Assembly: GCA_028571685.1 (NCBI GenBank) | Contig: CM053146.1 | Coordinates: 26,571,431-26,635,430, forward strand | Direction of reading: 5' to 3' | DNA length: 64,000 nt | Source of the DNA: Heterohyrax brucei | Lineage: Eukaryota; Chordata; Mammalia; Hyracoidea; Procaviidae | Shown here: piece by piece, positions 23,119 to 33,900 of the stretch | Position numbering within the stretch: position 1 is the first letter of the stretch | Layout: the number at the start of each line of letters is the position of its first letter | Notes under the pieces: model-generated | What the model saw: only the letters and a program-made list of their open reading frames with translations | The model's database searches: none | Told to the model about the DNA's origin: nothing | Translations under genes and position numbers: made by a program

Positions 23119-24124
23119 TAAGAACTGAAAAACAGACTCATGCATAGAAGAAAATACTATTTGACAGCTGCAAGCATAGGGAGGGTGGGAGGGCGAGAGG
23201 GGGAGGGTTTAGATTAGATAGTTGATAGAAATGTGGTTGGGTGATATCAGTGACAGCACACATTAGAAAGAAGATCAATATTAACTGTTCTTCAACATAA
23301 CATGATTCCTCCTCCCATCTTAATCCAATAGTACAACGACAGAGTAGCTGGGGCAGGGGGCCAGGGACTATGTTCTCGGGGAAATGGAGGCCAATTGGTA
23401 CAGTTAGCATTTTCCTAAGACAGCCCTCTGCTCCCCACATTGGTGAGTGGCATCTGGGGTCTTAACAGCTGCCAAGCTGCCATCTAAGAGTGCAGCAAAA
23501 TGGATGCAACTCAGTAGGAATAGATGATTATCAAGGACCAAAATGACATGGGGGAAAAAGAACCCAGAAGACAGACAGAGACCCACATGAGTGGGTGACT
23601 ACATCGACTTGAGACTGGAAAGATCAGATGGTGCCCAGCCATCACCAGTGATGGCCATGATGGAGCTCACAAAGTTGAGTCTCACTGGCAACACAATAAT
23701 AAAAAGGAGTGCTCCCTGAGATCTGCACTAAAAGACCACAACTGATAGTCCAAGGGCCTCAGAGTTCCCCTGGGAGTATGGCCTCTGGCCCTGATGCTAC
23801 CCCTGTCCATAAATCATAAAGGAGGTCAACTCTGGGAGAGGAATGGATTAGACTTGGTGACACAGAGTGACCATATCATGTGTGCACTTTATGTTTATGG
23901 CTCTGTGCATCTATAGGATATGGTCCTGCTGACCTTTTACTGTAGGAAGAGAAGTGAGTGGAGAGCAGGGGATAGGTGATTGTTGGGAGGATAAGACATG
24001 TATGAAGCAGAGAGGAAGAGTGTGCTGTCACTGGGCAGGGAGAGCAGTATATAGGTGGGCCCGCAAACTTGTATGGGAATGTACATTTTCATTTAATCAT
24101 AATAAAAAAACAATAAAACAAAAG
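23119..24124 (+). other. L1-C 3' UTR and tail
   Basis: A ~1-kb 3' UTR shared with L1-A, L1-D and the many 5'-truncated L1 tails in this window. It includes the G-rich tract (23179-23207), the block 'agtgacagcacacattagaa', and the terminal module 'gtgtgctgtcactgggcagg ... catttaatcataataaaa' that serves as polyadenylation end. Confidence 0.85.
23179..23207 (+). other. G-quadruplex candidate in L1-C 3' UTR
   Basis: Five G-runs of 3-5 with loops of 1-5 bases ('gggagggtgggagggcgaga' then 'gggggaggg') fit the four-run G-quadruplex rule. It is just downstream of the ORF2 stop, at the same place as in L1-A. Confidence 0.75.
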
Positions 24125-25329
24125 ACAGGAACTAAATTTTAATAATAGCAAGGAAAGTAGGGACTAGAACAAACACCCAGTGAAAGGGAAAAATCTCCAA
24201 AGGTCTGCATTATAAGCACTGAGATAAGTATTCTGACTTCATGTGGCTTCAGTGAATCAGACAGATCCTATAAATTTGAATAGAATGAAAGATCTTTATT
24301 ATGTAGTTCTGTACCAGATGCAGTACAAACACAATCTTTTAATATGTCAGAATGCTAATGTTATCTTTCTACTGCAGGAGAAAAAAGTCTTACTGCATCA
24401 GTATTGATTTCCTGACTGGGTGTTACTTAACATTTTACCTGGTGTTTGTAAGTGATAAGCCTTTCACTGGGTTTCATTAAAGAGACTCTGTTTTCCTCAG
24501 TCTTTGCAGACTCTGATGCCAGGCCTTTTTATTGGTTTATATAATCTGATGGACTTCAAATTAAAAGCAATGATAATCACATTAGTCTGTTTCCTAGAAA
24601 GATGTTATTAAGAATAATGGAAAAATGGTATCAGAGCTTCATTTTTTAAAGTTGGATTCTTAGAACCCAAGCTTTCAAACAAACAAGGAATGCCACGAGT
24701 TATTATGCATTGCCATACATAAATATTGACATATGTATCGCTGCTACATATGGTGATGCCATCTTTAAAATGATTCTTTTCCAGAGCAGAATCTGAAAAG
24801 AGGATGAGAGGTGATAAAATGAGAATTTGTACTCAGAGGTCACATGGGTGTGACTACAATGAAGAAGTTAGTGGAGAGGACAGATCTATTGATTTCCAAT
24901 TCAGTATTTCTCATGCACTAGATTTCCACTCTATTGCCCCTAACTTAAAGCCTTACAATGTCTTCCTCTTTGATTGTACGTGGTTTGAACACATTATTCA
25001 ATTACTTATTTACTTCATCTCTGTTAACATTAAACTGTGACTGTATATGAATAATTTGCAATTAGCAGACTGGTAAACAAGTCTACTTTGATAAGTGCCT
25101 CCCTGCCTCTTAACTTCATGCTTATGGCTATAAACACATTGAGTCATGAGAGTCAAGAAAAAAGGAGTTAAAGGACAGATTTAAACCTGCTTGAGTTAGT
25201 CTGCTTTATTGTCCTTTGCTGCAGCTGGGGTGGGACTGTGGGGTTGATCCTAGATAGCTGCTGCCAGGTTGTTAAGACTCTAGTTGTGACTCACCAGTCA
25301 CATGTAGAACTTTTTTTTTTTTAAGTAGA
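24125..25329. other. Unassigned sequence, no gene seen
   Basis: About 1.2 kb of AT-rich DNA with no open frame above 78 codons and no repeat I can name. It carries a poly-T run at 25312-25322. Confidence 0.5.
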
Positions 25330-25700
25330 CTATGTTATGTCAACAAAGCTACAACAAAGTGGAGTGAAGAAGACCAAAGCCGAGGAAAAGATTAGTTCAA
25401 AGGACACATGGACCACAAGTGCCACAACCTACACTAGGCTGAGTCTGGAACAACTAGATGGTGCCTGGTTACCACCATCAAGTGCGCCGACGTTGACCAC
25501 AGTAGAGGGTCCTAAGCAGAGTGGAGGGAAAGTATTGAAAAAAGTTTTTTAAAAAAGACCAAGCAGGCTGGTCTGAAAGGCTGGAGAAACTCCAAGAGTA
25601 TGATAACTTTTTACTCAGTACTGAAGTCCCTCCTGAGGTTCACCTTCAGCCAATAACACACACGAGGAAAGTGCTTCATAGTACAACCATGTAGATTAAA
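25330..25700 (+). mobile_element. Probable L1 3' UTR fragment
   Basis: 'acaaagctacaacaaagtgg', 'gtggaccacaagtg' and 'gaacaactagatggtgcctg' resemble the L1 3' UTR subtype seen at 61340-61960 ('gaagaactagattgaaggcc'). Copy quality is poor; the boundaries are approximate. Confidence 0.5.
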
Positions 25701-25832
25701 CAGGAAAACTGGACAAATGAAGACAGGGAACCTGAGGTGGTGAAGGGAAAATAACTGCTTGATTTAGTAAGTCAGATGAAGTATACAAATGTACACAGCT
25801 CAGAATTTTGCAAGTCATAGTTATTTCCTTTA

Positions 25833-25923
25833 TCATATGTATAAATATATATGTATATGTATATGTATGTACATCTATTTGTAGATAGAGACAGAGAGAG
25901 GAAGGAGAGAGAGAGAGAGATTT
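25833..25923. repeat. Simple repeats (TATG)n and (GA)n
   Basis: A tatgta-rich run at 25833-25876 is followed by an agag-rich run at 25886-25922. Low-complexity DNA, next to an AfroSINE. Confidence 0.9.
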
Positions 25924-25948
25924 CTGGAAAGAGATCACTGTAGACTCT

Positions 25949-26157
25949 TGGTGTATTGTTGTTCTTGTGTTCTCTCCAGTTGCTTCCAACTCATAGCAAC
26001 ACTGTATGACAGAGTAGAACTGTCCCACAGTGTTTCCTGTGATCCTTACAGGAGCTGGTTTCCAAGTCTTTCCTTTCATAGAGCTGCTGGTATGTTCAAA
26101 CCATTAGCCTTTCAGTTAGTAATCAAGCATTTTAACCATTGAGGCACCAGGACTCTT
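25949..26157 (-). mobile_element. AfroSINE, minus strand
   Basis: Reading the minus strand, the right end carries the tRNA-Lys-derived head ('cctggtgcctcaatggttaa', then 'ctgaaaggctaatggtttga'). It continues with 'ggaaacactgtgggacagtt' and ends left with 'ctatgagttggaagcaactg'. This is the standard order of an AfroSINE, a SINE group limited to Afrotheria, copied by an L1- or RTE-type partner. Confidence 0.88.
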
Positions 26158-26789
26158 TTGCATGAGTATATTAATAGTAATTGAATAAGCCACCGATTGT
26201 CTATCAGTTTGTCAAACTTTGGTAGCACTGGTGTGTCTGTTATACTGGAAGCTGTGCCACTGGTATATTTCAAATACCAGCAAGATCACCTGTGGTGGAC
26301 AGGTCTCAGTGAAGCTTCCACACTAAGACAGACTAGGAAGAAAGACTTGTCAGTTCACTTCCAAAATGAAAAAAAAAAAGGAAAATATTACAGATAGAAG
26401 CAAAATTTGTCTGACATAGTGTTGAAAGACAAGCCCCTCAAATTCAAAGACACTGAAAATAAGACAAGGAAGAGCTGTTTCTCAAGTCAAGTCAGCCCTA
26501 ATGCCATGAATGCAGTAAAGCTCTCATGACTCTTATTTGCTGTTTCAAGACTCAAAACGAGAAGAAATAACTGAAAACAATCATTAATAATCAAAACATG
26601 GAATACACACATTATGAATCAAGAAAAATTGGAAGTCATCAACAAGGAAATGAAATTCATCAGGTATAATATTCTAAGCATTTATGAACCACAGTGAATG
26701 AATGGGTGTTGGTCATTTTGAATCTGACCATCACATGATCTACTATGTCAGGAATGACAAATTGAAAAGGAATGACTATATCTGCTACC

Positions 26790-26872
26790 AGGAGAGGTGC
26801 AGGTGTTTTCAAACCTCTGACCTTTCATTAAGCAGCAGAGTGTTTAACCACAGTACCACCGGTGCTTTGTGT
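26790..26872 (-). mobile_element. AfroSINE head fragment
   Basis: 'aaacctctgacctttcatta' and 'gtttaaccacagtaccaccg' are the reverse complement of the tRNA-like AfroSINE head. It marks the left edge of the block that interrupts RTE1. Confidence 0.7.
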
Positions 26873-27624
26873 GCTAAAAGCTGGGGTATTTCAATTGGGC
26901 CAGCAGAGGGTGCCCTTCACAAGGAACCGACGAAGGAAAGGAGCCACCAATACTACAAGAGTCGCTTGAATGTGTTCTGCCACTGTTGACCTGACAGTCA
27001 TTTCTTAGAGTAAGGGGAAGGAAAAGGAACATTTCTGAAGTGTTGCTGTCCAGTCATAACCATAGATTTTTAATGTTATGAGAGGCAGAGGTGGCCATGT
27101 AGCCAAAAGTTCTAGTCTTCAGGGATACAGATCTTTGATTTCTTAAGTATTCACAAATAGAGCATATCTGGTGGTTCTAGATCTGTAAAGATCTACCAGG
27201 TATAGTCTGGAGTCATCTGTGGATTTTCTTTTTTTTTAGTATTAACTTTCAATAAAGGGTCTAAACAATACAGTTTCAACTCTATTCTTCCCTTCTTTCA
27301 GGCGTCTAGGCAGTCATCTCTTGTTTATCCAGTGACCAATCTCTGCTTGTGGTCTTTGAACTTTCTGTTTTCTTTGTCTGGAATGCCATTTGTCAAAACA
27401 GCCAAATGTAGAACTCACTCCCTTGTAGTATTCAGGTTTTTATTCAAGTGCACTTTCTCTCTAAATAATACTTTGCTCCCCTATTTTCAAGATAGAGTTG
27501 GAAACGTTCTTTTGGGCAATTAATGCAACAAAATCATTCCTTTTCAGTTTCTAATTTCTAGCATAGTAGATGATACGATTGATTCAAAATGGTCAGTGCT
27601 AGTCACTCCCTTTCAGCTTACTCA
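26873..27624. other. Unassigned block inside RTE1, with L2-like stretch
   Basis: About 750 bp between the SINE head and the mariner. 27345-27490 resembles the L2 LINE 3' region ('ctttgtctggaatgcc ... cattcaggtttttattcaag'), an ancient repeat. If that is right, the block cannot be a simple transposon insertion into the younger RTE1. Confidence 0.45.
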
Positions 27625-28191
27625 TACGAGGACTGACAAGTTCATCAACTCATCCTAGAAAAAGTGCTACATGCCTCATTGCTGAATATCATTATAGTCA
27701 CCTTCAGAGTACTCTCTTTGGGAAAATATGCATGGACACCAGTGCCTAGTTCACCCTCCAAAGCAATTTTGAACTCTTTTCTCTGGATTGGTGATCAGAG
27801 CTGTCATCATATTAACCCTGATGTCCTGAATGACATCAAAATCTCTTCCTTTCAATATTTTCTTTCTCTTTGGGTGAAAAAAAGTCATTGGGGGCCAGAT
27901 CAGGTGAGTAGGGAGGGTGTTCCAATGTTCCAGTACAGTTATTTGTTTACTGGCTAAAAACTCCCTCACAGACAACTATACAATTAAGTTTGTGAACTTG
28001 CCACTGTGCCACTGTGCACATGGCCATTCTAGAAAGAGTTCTAAAAGTGCTTTGAAGGGTGGACTAGGCACTGATGTCAATGCATAGTTTCTCAAGGGGA
28101 CTACTTCAAAGGTAACCATAGTGACATTCACCAGTGAGATATGTAGCACTTAGAACAATTAAACTTACAGACTTCATTGTTGAACCTCGTA
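27625..28191. mobile_element. Mariner-derived palindrome with two 3' ends
   Basis: Both ends carry the same terminal sequence in opposite orientation: 'tacgagg...' at 27625 and '...cctcgta' ending at 28191. The left part (27625-27975) reads on the minus strand as mariner transposase C-terminus: FLASKQITVLEHWN, then KILKGRDFDVIQDI, then the coding end. The right part (about 28030-28191) reads on the plus strand as the same C-terminal end and 3' UTR ('aagtgctttgaagggtgg', 'ggggactacttcaaaggt'). So the element has two 3' ends and no 5' end. The DDD catalytic core is missing, except for a decayed third-Asp region. Confidence 0.78.
27751..27975 (-). pseudogene. Mariner transposase, C-terminal fragment
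   Basis: A 74-codon frame beginning MSVREFLASKQITVLEHWN, matching the mariner transposase segment just before the third catalytic Asp, then a WPPMTFF stretch where a D-P-D-F-F type motif is expected, then KILKGRDFDVIQDIR. The acidic residues of the catalytic position are not preserved, and frames before and after are lost. Confidence 0.75.
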
Positions 28192-29814
28192 TTTAGGATA
28201 TTGATCTTACATGTGATCGACTTCATTTTTGATGACTCTCAGTTTTACCAGATTCATACTTTATATTCCACGTTCAATTATTAACAGATGTTTGTAGAAG
28301 TTTCTTTTCATTTTAAGTCATACCACTTCTAAAACAAAGGTTTCCAAAGTGTCACTCCATTCACATCAAGGTCAAGTTGATTTTTTAAGATCTTTCCTGA
28401 AGTATAGTGTTGTTAGTTACAGAATAATATGTATACACCTACAAAGAACACCAGTTAATCTAATATTTAAATTTACTCACCCCTCACAAATGCCAAAGAT
28501 GAGAGAATTGAAGACTTCTACCTACTTCCGCAGCTTTAACTCGATCAAACATGCAGCCCGGATAGACTGATAATTACTGATTGAAATGTTGAAGTTGGAA
28601 ACAAAGAAGAATTGATGGGAAATACAGCCTTAGTGGTAGAAACAGCACCAGAGATAGCATGATAGAAATTTTCAGACCAACATCTTCTTCACTGCAAATA
28701 TCCACCAACACAAACAGCTACCATACACATAGACCTCACCAAATGGAATGCACAAAAATTAAATTGACAACCTCTATGTAAAGAGCTGATGGAAAAGATC
28801 AATATCGTCAGTCCAAACAAGGTCAGGGGTGCTTCACATATAGACCACCAACGGCACATATGCAAGTTAAAGGTGAAGCTGAATAAAATTAGAGCAAGTC
28901 ACAAAAGCAAAACACTACCTTGACTGTACTCCACCAGAAACTTTATCTTGAATGTAGAATAGCTAAAACAAATGGAAGAAACAATGAAGCAAATGAGTTA
29001 AACATCAGATTTTCAAAGGGTGGCTAGATAAGGCAAAGTAAATTTATTATAACAAAATATGCAGAGACCTGGGTTTAGATAATTGAAAGAAAAGAACATG
29101 TTCAGTATTTCTCAAGCTGAAAGAACTGAAGAAATAATTTCAAGCCCAGAAATGCAGTATTGCAGACTGCAGGGGAAAATATTGAACAACTCAGCAATCA
29201 TAAAAAAGTGATGGACTTAAGAGACAGAGTCACTGTAACAAAAAAACTGGTCGACTGTCAACCTTTTCAGGAGCTAGCATATGATCAAAAAACAGTGGTA
29301 TTGAGGGAAAAAGTCCAAGCTTCATCAAAGGGAATGGTGAAAGACATAGATCCAAGAACTGACAGTATATCAGTTGAGATGTTCTAACAAATGGATACAG
29401 TACTGAAGATGTTCACTTGTTTATGCTGAGAAATTTGGAAGGCACTACCTTGACAATCAACTGGAAGAAATCCGTATTTGTGCTCTCTAACATAATCCAC
29501 TCTGTTAACCATAGGCAAAGACTAGGATTTACATTATCAGAAAATCACAAAATGGAGGGCAATCACAGAATCAGGGAATCCTGCCTCAGCCAAATTCCTA
29601 CACATATTTCTTGGAGGACATAATTCAATCCATGATTTTCCAGCTTTTGGCCCCTCCAAAATCACATTTTTGAAACATGTAACACATTCATCCCATCATA
29701 GCAAAATCATGTCCATCCCATATGACAGAAGCCTTCAATCAGTTCCATATGACAGAAGTCTTCAATCAGTTCCAAGTTCAAATTTCAAAAATTTGTTTAC
29801 ATCTATGAAACTTA

Positions 29815-30290
29815 GAAAGCTGCAATGGAGCTCACTAAGTTGAGTCTCACTGGCAACACAAGAATAAAAAGGGGTGCATCTTGAGACCATCACTAAAAGA
29901 CCTCAATTGATGGTCCAGCAGTTTCGGGGCTCCCCTGGGAGCATGGCCCCTGGCCCTGGTGCTGCCCTTGCCTATAAATCATAATGAAAGTCCACTCTTC
30001 AGACACGAATGGATTGAACTTGGCGATGCAGAGTGATCATATATTGGATGCACTTTATGGTTCTATGCATCTATGGGATATCATCCTGCTGACCTCTGGC
30101 TGGAGAAAGGAGAGTGGGTGGAGAGGAAGGGAAAGGAGACTGTTGGGAGGATGAGACATGTATGGAGCAGAGAGGAATATTGTGCTGTCACCGAGCAGGG
30201 AGAGCAGCAGAAGCTGCATATAGGTGGGCATGTAAATTTATACAGGAATGTACATTTTTACTCAGTCGCATTAAATTAAAAAAAATACTA
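29815..30290 (+). mobile_element. L1 3' tail (5'-truncated), inside the MaLR internal region
   Basis: It carries 'gcaatggagctcactaagtt' to 'cattaaattaaaaaaaatac' with the terminal L1 3' UTR module ('gtgctgtcaccgagcaggga', 'gtaaatttatacaggaatgt'). About 475 bp. Flanks are MaLR internal sequence on both sides. Confidence 0.88.
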
Positions 30291-31209
30291 TAGAATACAA
30301 ACTACCAGCTTCCAAATGTACAACGGCAATGGCAGAACAGGCACAAGTTAGACATTCCATTGCAAGTGGGAGAAATTTCAGGGAAAGAAAGCATTAACCG
30401 GCAGCTAGCAGGTCAGTAGAACAGATTACATTAGCCCTCAAAGATCTGAAAATAATCTTCCATTTTCTGAGATGTTTTACACAATAGCCTTGCCCTCCAG
30501 ACTCTAGGTATTGCCCACAATATCTTGATTCCGAGTGGAGATGTCTCACTCTGTGCTACAACTCTACCTTTAAGGACCACTTAGACAAAAACTCTGTCCC
30601 CTTGGTTTTAGGTGTACCCTAAGGCCAACTGAATGGCAATTCCACCCTTACAAACACAGGAAGCCATGGCTCCACCTTTTCAAACCCCTGAGGTCATGGA
30701 CTTACCTTCTGAGACTGAGGCAACTTCTCATGATTTTCATCTATTCAGCTTCTACTTCCTATGGTCTCGTGGCCTGGGCCTCAGGTGTGAATCTGCCCTG
30801 CTGGGGCAAATGTTTCAAAACTCTAGCTCCACTGATTTAAGTGCCAGGAAGCACCCTACTGTGTCAGGAAGCCTCCTGCACACAGGCACTCAGCTTTCTT
30901 GCTCCATGGGTCAGCAAGCCTAGCTCTACTGACTCAAACAACTGGAGACATCCCAGTCCACCAGGAAATCTTTGCATACAGGTGCTCAGCCTTCTAGCTC
31001 TGTGGCTTTGCTCCAGCTCGGCCTTGAGCTTCTCTGGTTCATCCTGTCTGTTCCTGCTGGTCTTCTGCTGTTTCTCACCATTTGTACCTTCTTTGGTGTC
31101 AACCGTTCTCCTTAGTTCCTTCTGAGTCTTCTATCCTCTCACAGTTTCAAAGCCACTTCCACATTTTGGGTATTTATTAGAGCAGCATCTGACTCCCACT
31201 ATCAAATTT

Positions 31210-31671
31210 GGTTTTAATCATCTAGTGTTGCTCTAACAGAAATACCATAACGTGGATGGTTAAGTTCATTCTCACACAGTTCAGCAGACTACAAGTCTAA
31301 ATTCAGGATATCCACCCCAGGTGACGGCTTTCCCCCATGTCAGCTCTGGAGGAAAGTCCTTATGTTGCATCAATCTTTTTCAGTGAGCTGGTACAGGAAA
31401 CCGAGATATGAAGAACATGCTCAGAAAAGCACATGATCTTATCCCAGTGCTGCTTTCTTGGTAGTATGAGGTTCCTGTACCAAGACGCTCCCTGAACAAA
31501 GACTGGTACAACCCAAGGGCTATCCTCTGGAGCCAAGAAGGGGGAAAGCTTTCCCTTGGACCCTTGAATTTGGACTTATAGCCTATTGGGCTATGTAAGA
31601 ACAAACTTTTCTTTGCTAAATCCATCCACTTTGTGGTATTTCTGCTAGAGAAGCACTAGGTGAGTAAAACA
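31210..31671. repeat. Inverted LTR halves (hairpin)
   Basis: 31210-31473 (minus) and 31474-31671 (plus) are the same 3' portion of one MaLR LTR facing each other. The outer ends pair: 'tagtgttgctctaacagaaa' on the left against 'tttctgctagagaagcacta' on the right. Identity is moderate, so the fold-back is old. Confidence 0.75.
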
Positions 31672-33057
31672 TGCCCCTTCCAAAAAAAAAACATAAGCCA
31701 AAAGATTGCAGCAATCATTTAATAACATCATAAACATCACACTCAAGTAAAATTTTGATGAAGACTATTCAAAAGCAGTTACACCAGTACACTGACGGGG
31801 AATATCAGAAGTTCAAATCAGATTCAGAAGAGGACACCAAACCAGGGATATCATTGTTGATATCAGATGGATCTTGGCTGAAAGCAATGCCATAAAGATA
31901 TTTACCTGTATTTTTTAACTATGAAAAGGCATTCCATTGTATGGATCATTAAAAAAATTATGGATAACACTTCCAAGAATGGGAATTGCCTAATACTTAA
32001 TTCACCCATGAAGAACCTCTACATAGACCGGAGGCAGTTATTTGAAGAGAACAAGGGGATACTGTGTGATTTAAAGTCGGTAAAAATGTGTGTCAAAGTT
32101 TTACATTTTCACCATACGTATTCAGTCTGCATGTTGACCAAATAGCCAGAAAAACTCAACTATGAGAAGAAGAGTGAGGCATCAGGACTGGTGGAAAACA
32201 CACTGACAACTTGTGAAATGCATATCACACGATCTTGCTTGCTGAAAGTGAAGAGGAATTGAAGCAGTTACTAATGAAGATCAAAGCCTACAGCCCCCAC
32301 TGTGGATAGCATCTCCATATAAAGAAGATAACAATTTTAAAAACTGGGCCAATAATCAATATCATGATAAATGGAGAAGAAATTTGAAGTTACGTGGGTC
32401 CACAATCAACACCCACTGGAGAAGCATTCAAGAAATCAAACAACATATTATGTTGCACAAATCTGCCACAAAAGACCTAATTAAAGTGGTGAAAAGCAAA
32501 CACATCACCCTGAGGACTAATGTGTACCTGACTCAAGCAATGGTATTTTCACTTACTTTATATGATTGAAGAAACTGGAAAATAAATAAGGAAGGCTGAA
32601 GAAGAATGGACAATTTTGAAGTACACTGTTGACAAAGAATATTGAATAGACCATGGAGTACCAGAAGAACAAACAAATCTGTCTTGGAATGAGTATAGCC
32701 AGTATGCTACTTAGAAGCAAGGATGCTGAGGCTTTGTCTCACATAATTTGGCCATGTTTTCCAGGAGAGACCATTCCCTGAAGGACATTGCGCTTGGTAA
32801 AGTAGAGGGTTAGCCAAAAAGAGGAAGGAACTCAAGGAGATGAACTGAAATAGCAATTGCACCAATGGACTCAAGCATAACAACAATTGCAGAGATGGTG
32901 CAGAACCAGGGAGTGTTTCATTCTGTTGTGTATGGGGTCACTATGAGACAGAGCTGACGGACTGGCACTTAACAACAACAGTAAGGGCTAGAACTTCAGC
33001 ACATAGCATTTCTTCACTGAATAAATGAAGGACTTAGAGAACAAAGCCTGTAGCTTA

Positions 33058-33118
33058 TAGTCTTCTATATGGCACATAGTGGTCCTTCAGTGAGTGAATG
33101 AATGAATGAATAAATGGC
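33058..33118 (+). mobile_element. L2-like 3' end
   Basis: 'atatggcacatagtggtcct' followed by (gaat)n 'gaatgaatgaatgaataaat' is typical for the 3' end of L2/MIR-type elements. Confidence 0.55.
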
Positions 33119-33679
33119 AGTATGTCTCCAAAACTTGCAAAGAAAGCTTTCTGTAAGTGTGTTCCTTCTTTCAAGTCCATCATTTTTTACTAGGAAGAAA
33201 CGTGACAGACAGAATTGCAGTTTTAATTGTTTTCTTCTCTTAATTAAAAATATATATCATGCCTTTCATATGGAATTATTTTTTCCCATATGATTGATAT
33301 CATAATTTTCTTACCTTGGGGGAGAAAAATAGTGGCACAAAGTACATTGCTGAGTGTACTTAACAAGAATAGTTTCTCTCTTCACAATCTTTCCCATTAG
33401 TAAGTTAGCAATATTATTTTTATTGTAAACCCAATTAATAATTCATCTCATTATATGACAGAATAATTATTGAAAAATTATGAATCATACACAATAATTT
33501 TAGAAAAATCTACAATATGAATTATAATACTCAGAAAAGAAACTAAAAGATTGGAGATTAATATAGATATTATAGATATTTATTAAATAAATTCACTAGA
33601 AATTTGCATTAAAAGATATGGAAAAACATGAGGCAAATCATCTGTATCTAGTATTGGATAAAAATGGGAAAAGAGCTTG

Positions 33680-33900
33680 TAATTCACTGCTGTGGAGTCA
33701 GTTTCAACTCATAATGACACTATGGGACAGAGTTTAACTGCCCCATGGGACAGTTTGGAAACTGGAAACTAAAGGGTTTTCAAGGCTGTGATCCTTACAG
33801 AGCAGACTCCACATCTTTCTCCTACAGGACTGCTGGTGAGTCTAACTGCTGACCTTTACATTAATACTCGAGAGCCTAAATAACCACCGTGCCAGAGAAG
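33680..33900 (-). mobile_element. AfroSINE, minus strand
   Basis: From left: 'gctgtggagtcagtttcaac', then 'cataatgacactatgggaca', then the region before the head ('gactgctggtgagtctaact'), ending in the tRNA-like head ('gagcctaaataaccaccgtg'). Diverged copy of the same SINE as 25949-26157. Confidence 0.82.

Larger units (their letters stand above)
19154..24124 (+). mobile_element. L1-C: 5'-truncated plus-strand L1 with complete 3' end
   Basis: It begins in the inter-ORF region ('aaccctgaaaaaggtgaaaa'), followed by ORF2 (19266-23118), a 3' UTR of about 1 kb and an A-rich tail at 24105-24124. It is younger-looking than L1-B. The 5' junction directly adjoins L1-B sequence. 'caggtaccaaa' on the left and 'caggaactaaa' on the right could be a diverged target duplication (2 mismatches in 11), but this is weak. 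A 36-bp SINE fragment sits within it at 22118. Confidence 0.9.
29486..31671. mobile_element. MaLR (ERVL-type) provirus, internally inverted
   Basis: The order is: LTR 5' part on the minus strand (29486-29635), internal region on the minus strand (29636-31209, interrupted by an L1 tail), LTR 3' part on the minus strand (31210-31473), then the LTR 3' part again on the plus strand (31474-31671). MaLR signatures are 'ggacataattcaatccatga' (inverted LTR start), 'ggcccctccaaaatcac' next to it, and the LTR end 'gtggtatttctgctagagaa'. The right border ends in 'aaaaca', directly before RTE1 sequence; 'tgctc' (29481-29485) and 'tgccc' (31672-31676) may be the 5-bp target duplication. No open gag frame remains. 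Confidence 0.75.
28352..32660 (+). pseudogene. RTE1 endonuclease-reverse transcriptase, decayed
   Basis: Coding remnants are visible as short frames only: 28349-28570 (endonuclease part), 29160-29387 (with LVDCQPFQELAYDQKTVVLREKVQ, region before the RT fingers), and 31921-32145 and 32384-32569 (RT palm to thumb, including the NTHWRSIQEIKQHI stretch). The nucleotide order matches the RTE1 copies at 46342-47737 and 52250-53205. A MaLR provirus (29486-31671) splits the RT region, and many stops are present. Confidence 0.75.
26190..32981 (+). mobile_element. RTE1-type LINE, near complete, split by two insertions
   Basis: Three collinear pieces of one RTE1 element: 26190-26785 (5' region, 'caataaggaagaaagacttg'-like leader and endonuclease start), about 28352-29485 (endonuclease to RT), and 31672-32981 (RT to 3' end). 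Each piece resumes where the previous one stops, so they are one insertion. The 3' end is 'gggtcactatgagacagagc ... cacttaacaacaacag'. RTE elements encode a single endonuclease-RT protein, and their 3' end resembles the AfroSINE tail. Summed RTE1 length is about 3.0 kb, close to the ~3.2 kb expected. Confidence 0.85.

Noticed and set aside
25696..26079. 127-codon minus-strand frame
   Set aside because: It crosses an AfroSINE and simple repeats (the Ser/Thr/Tyr-rich part is encoded by GA and TATG runs).
30633..31125. Two overlapping frames of about 95 codons
   Set aside because: They are antisense to the MaLR internal region, without domains or start context.
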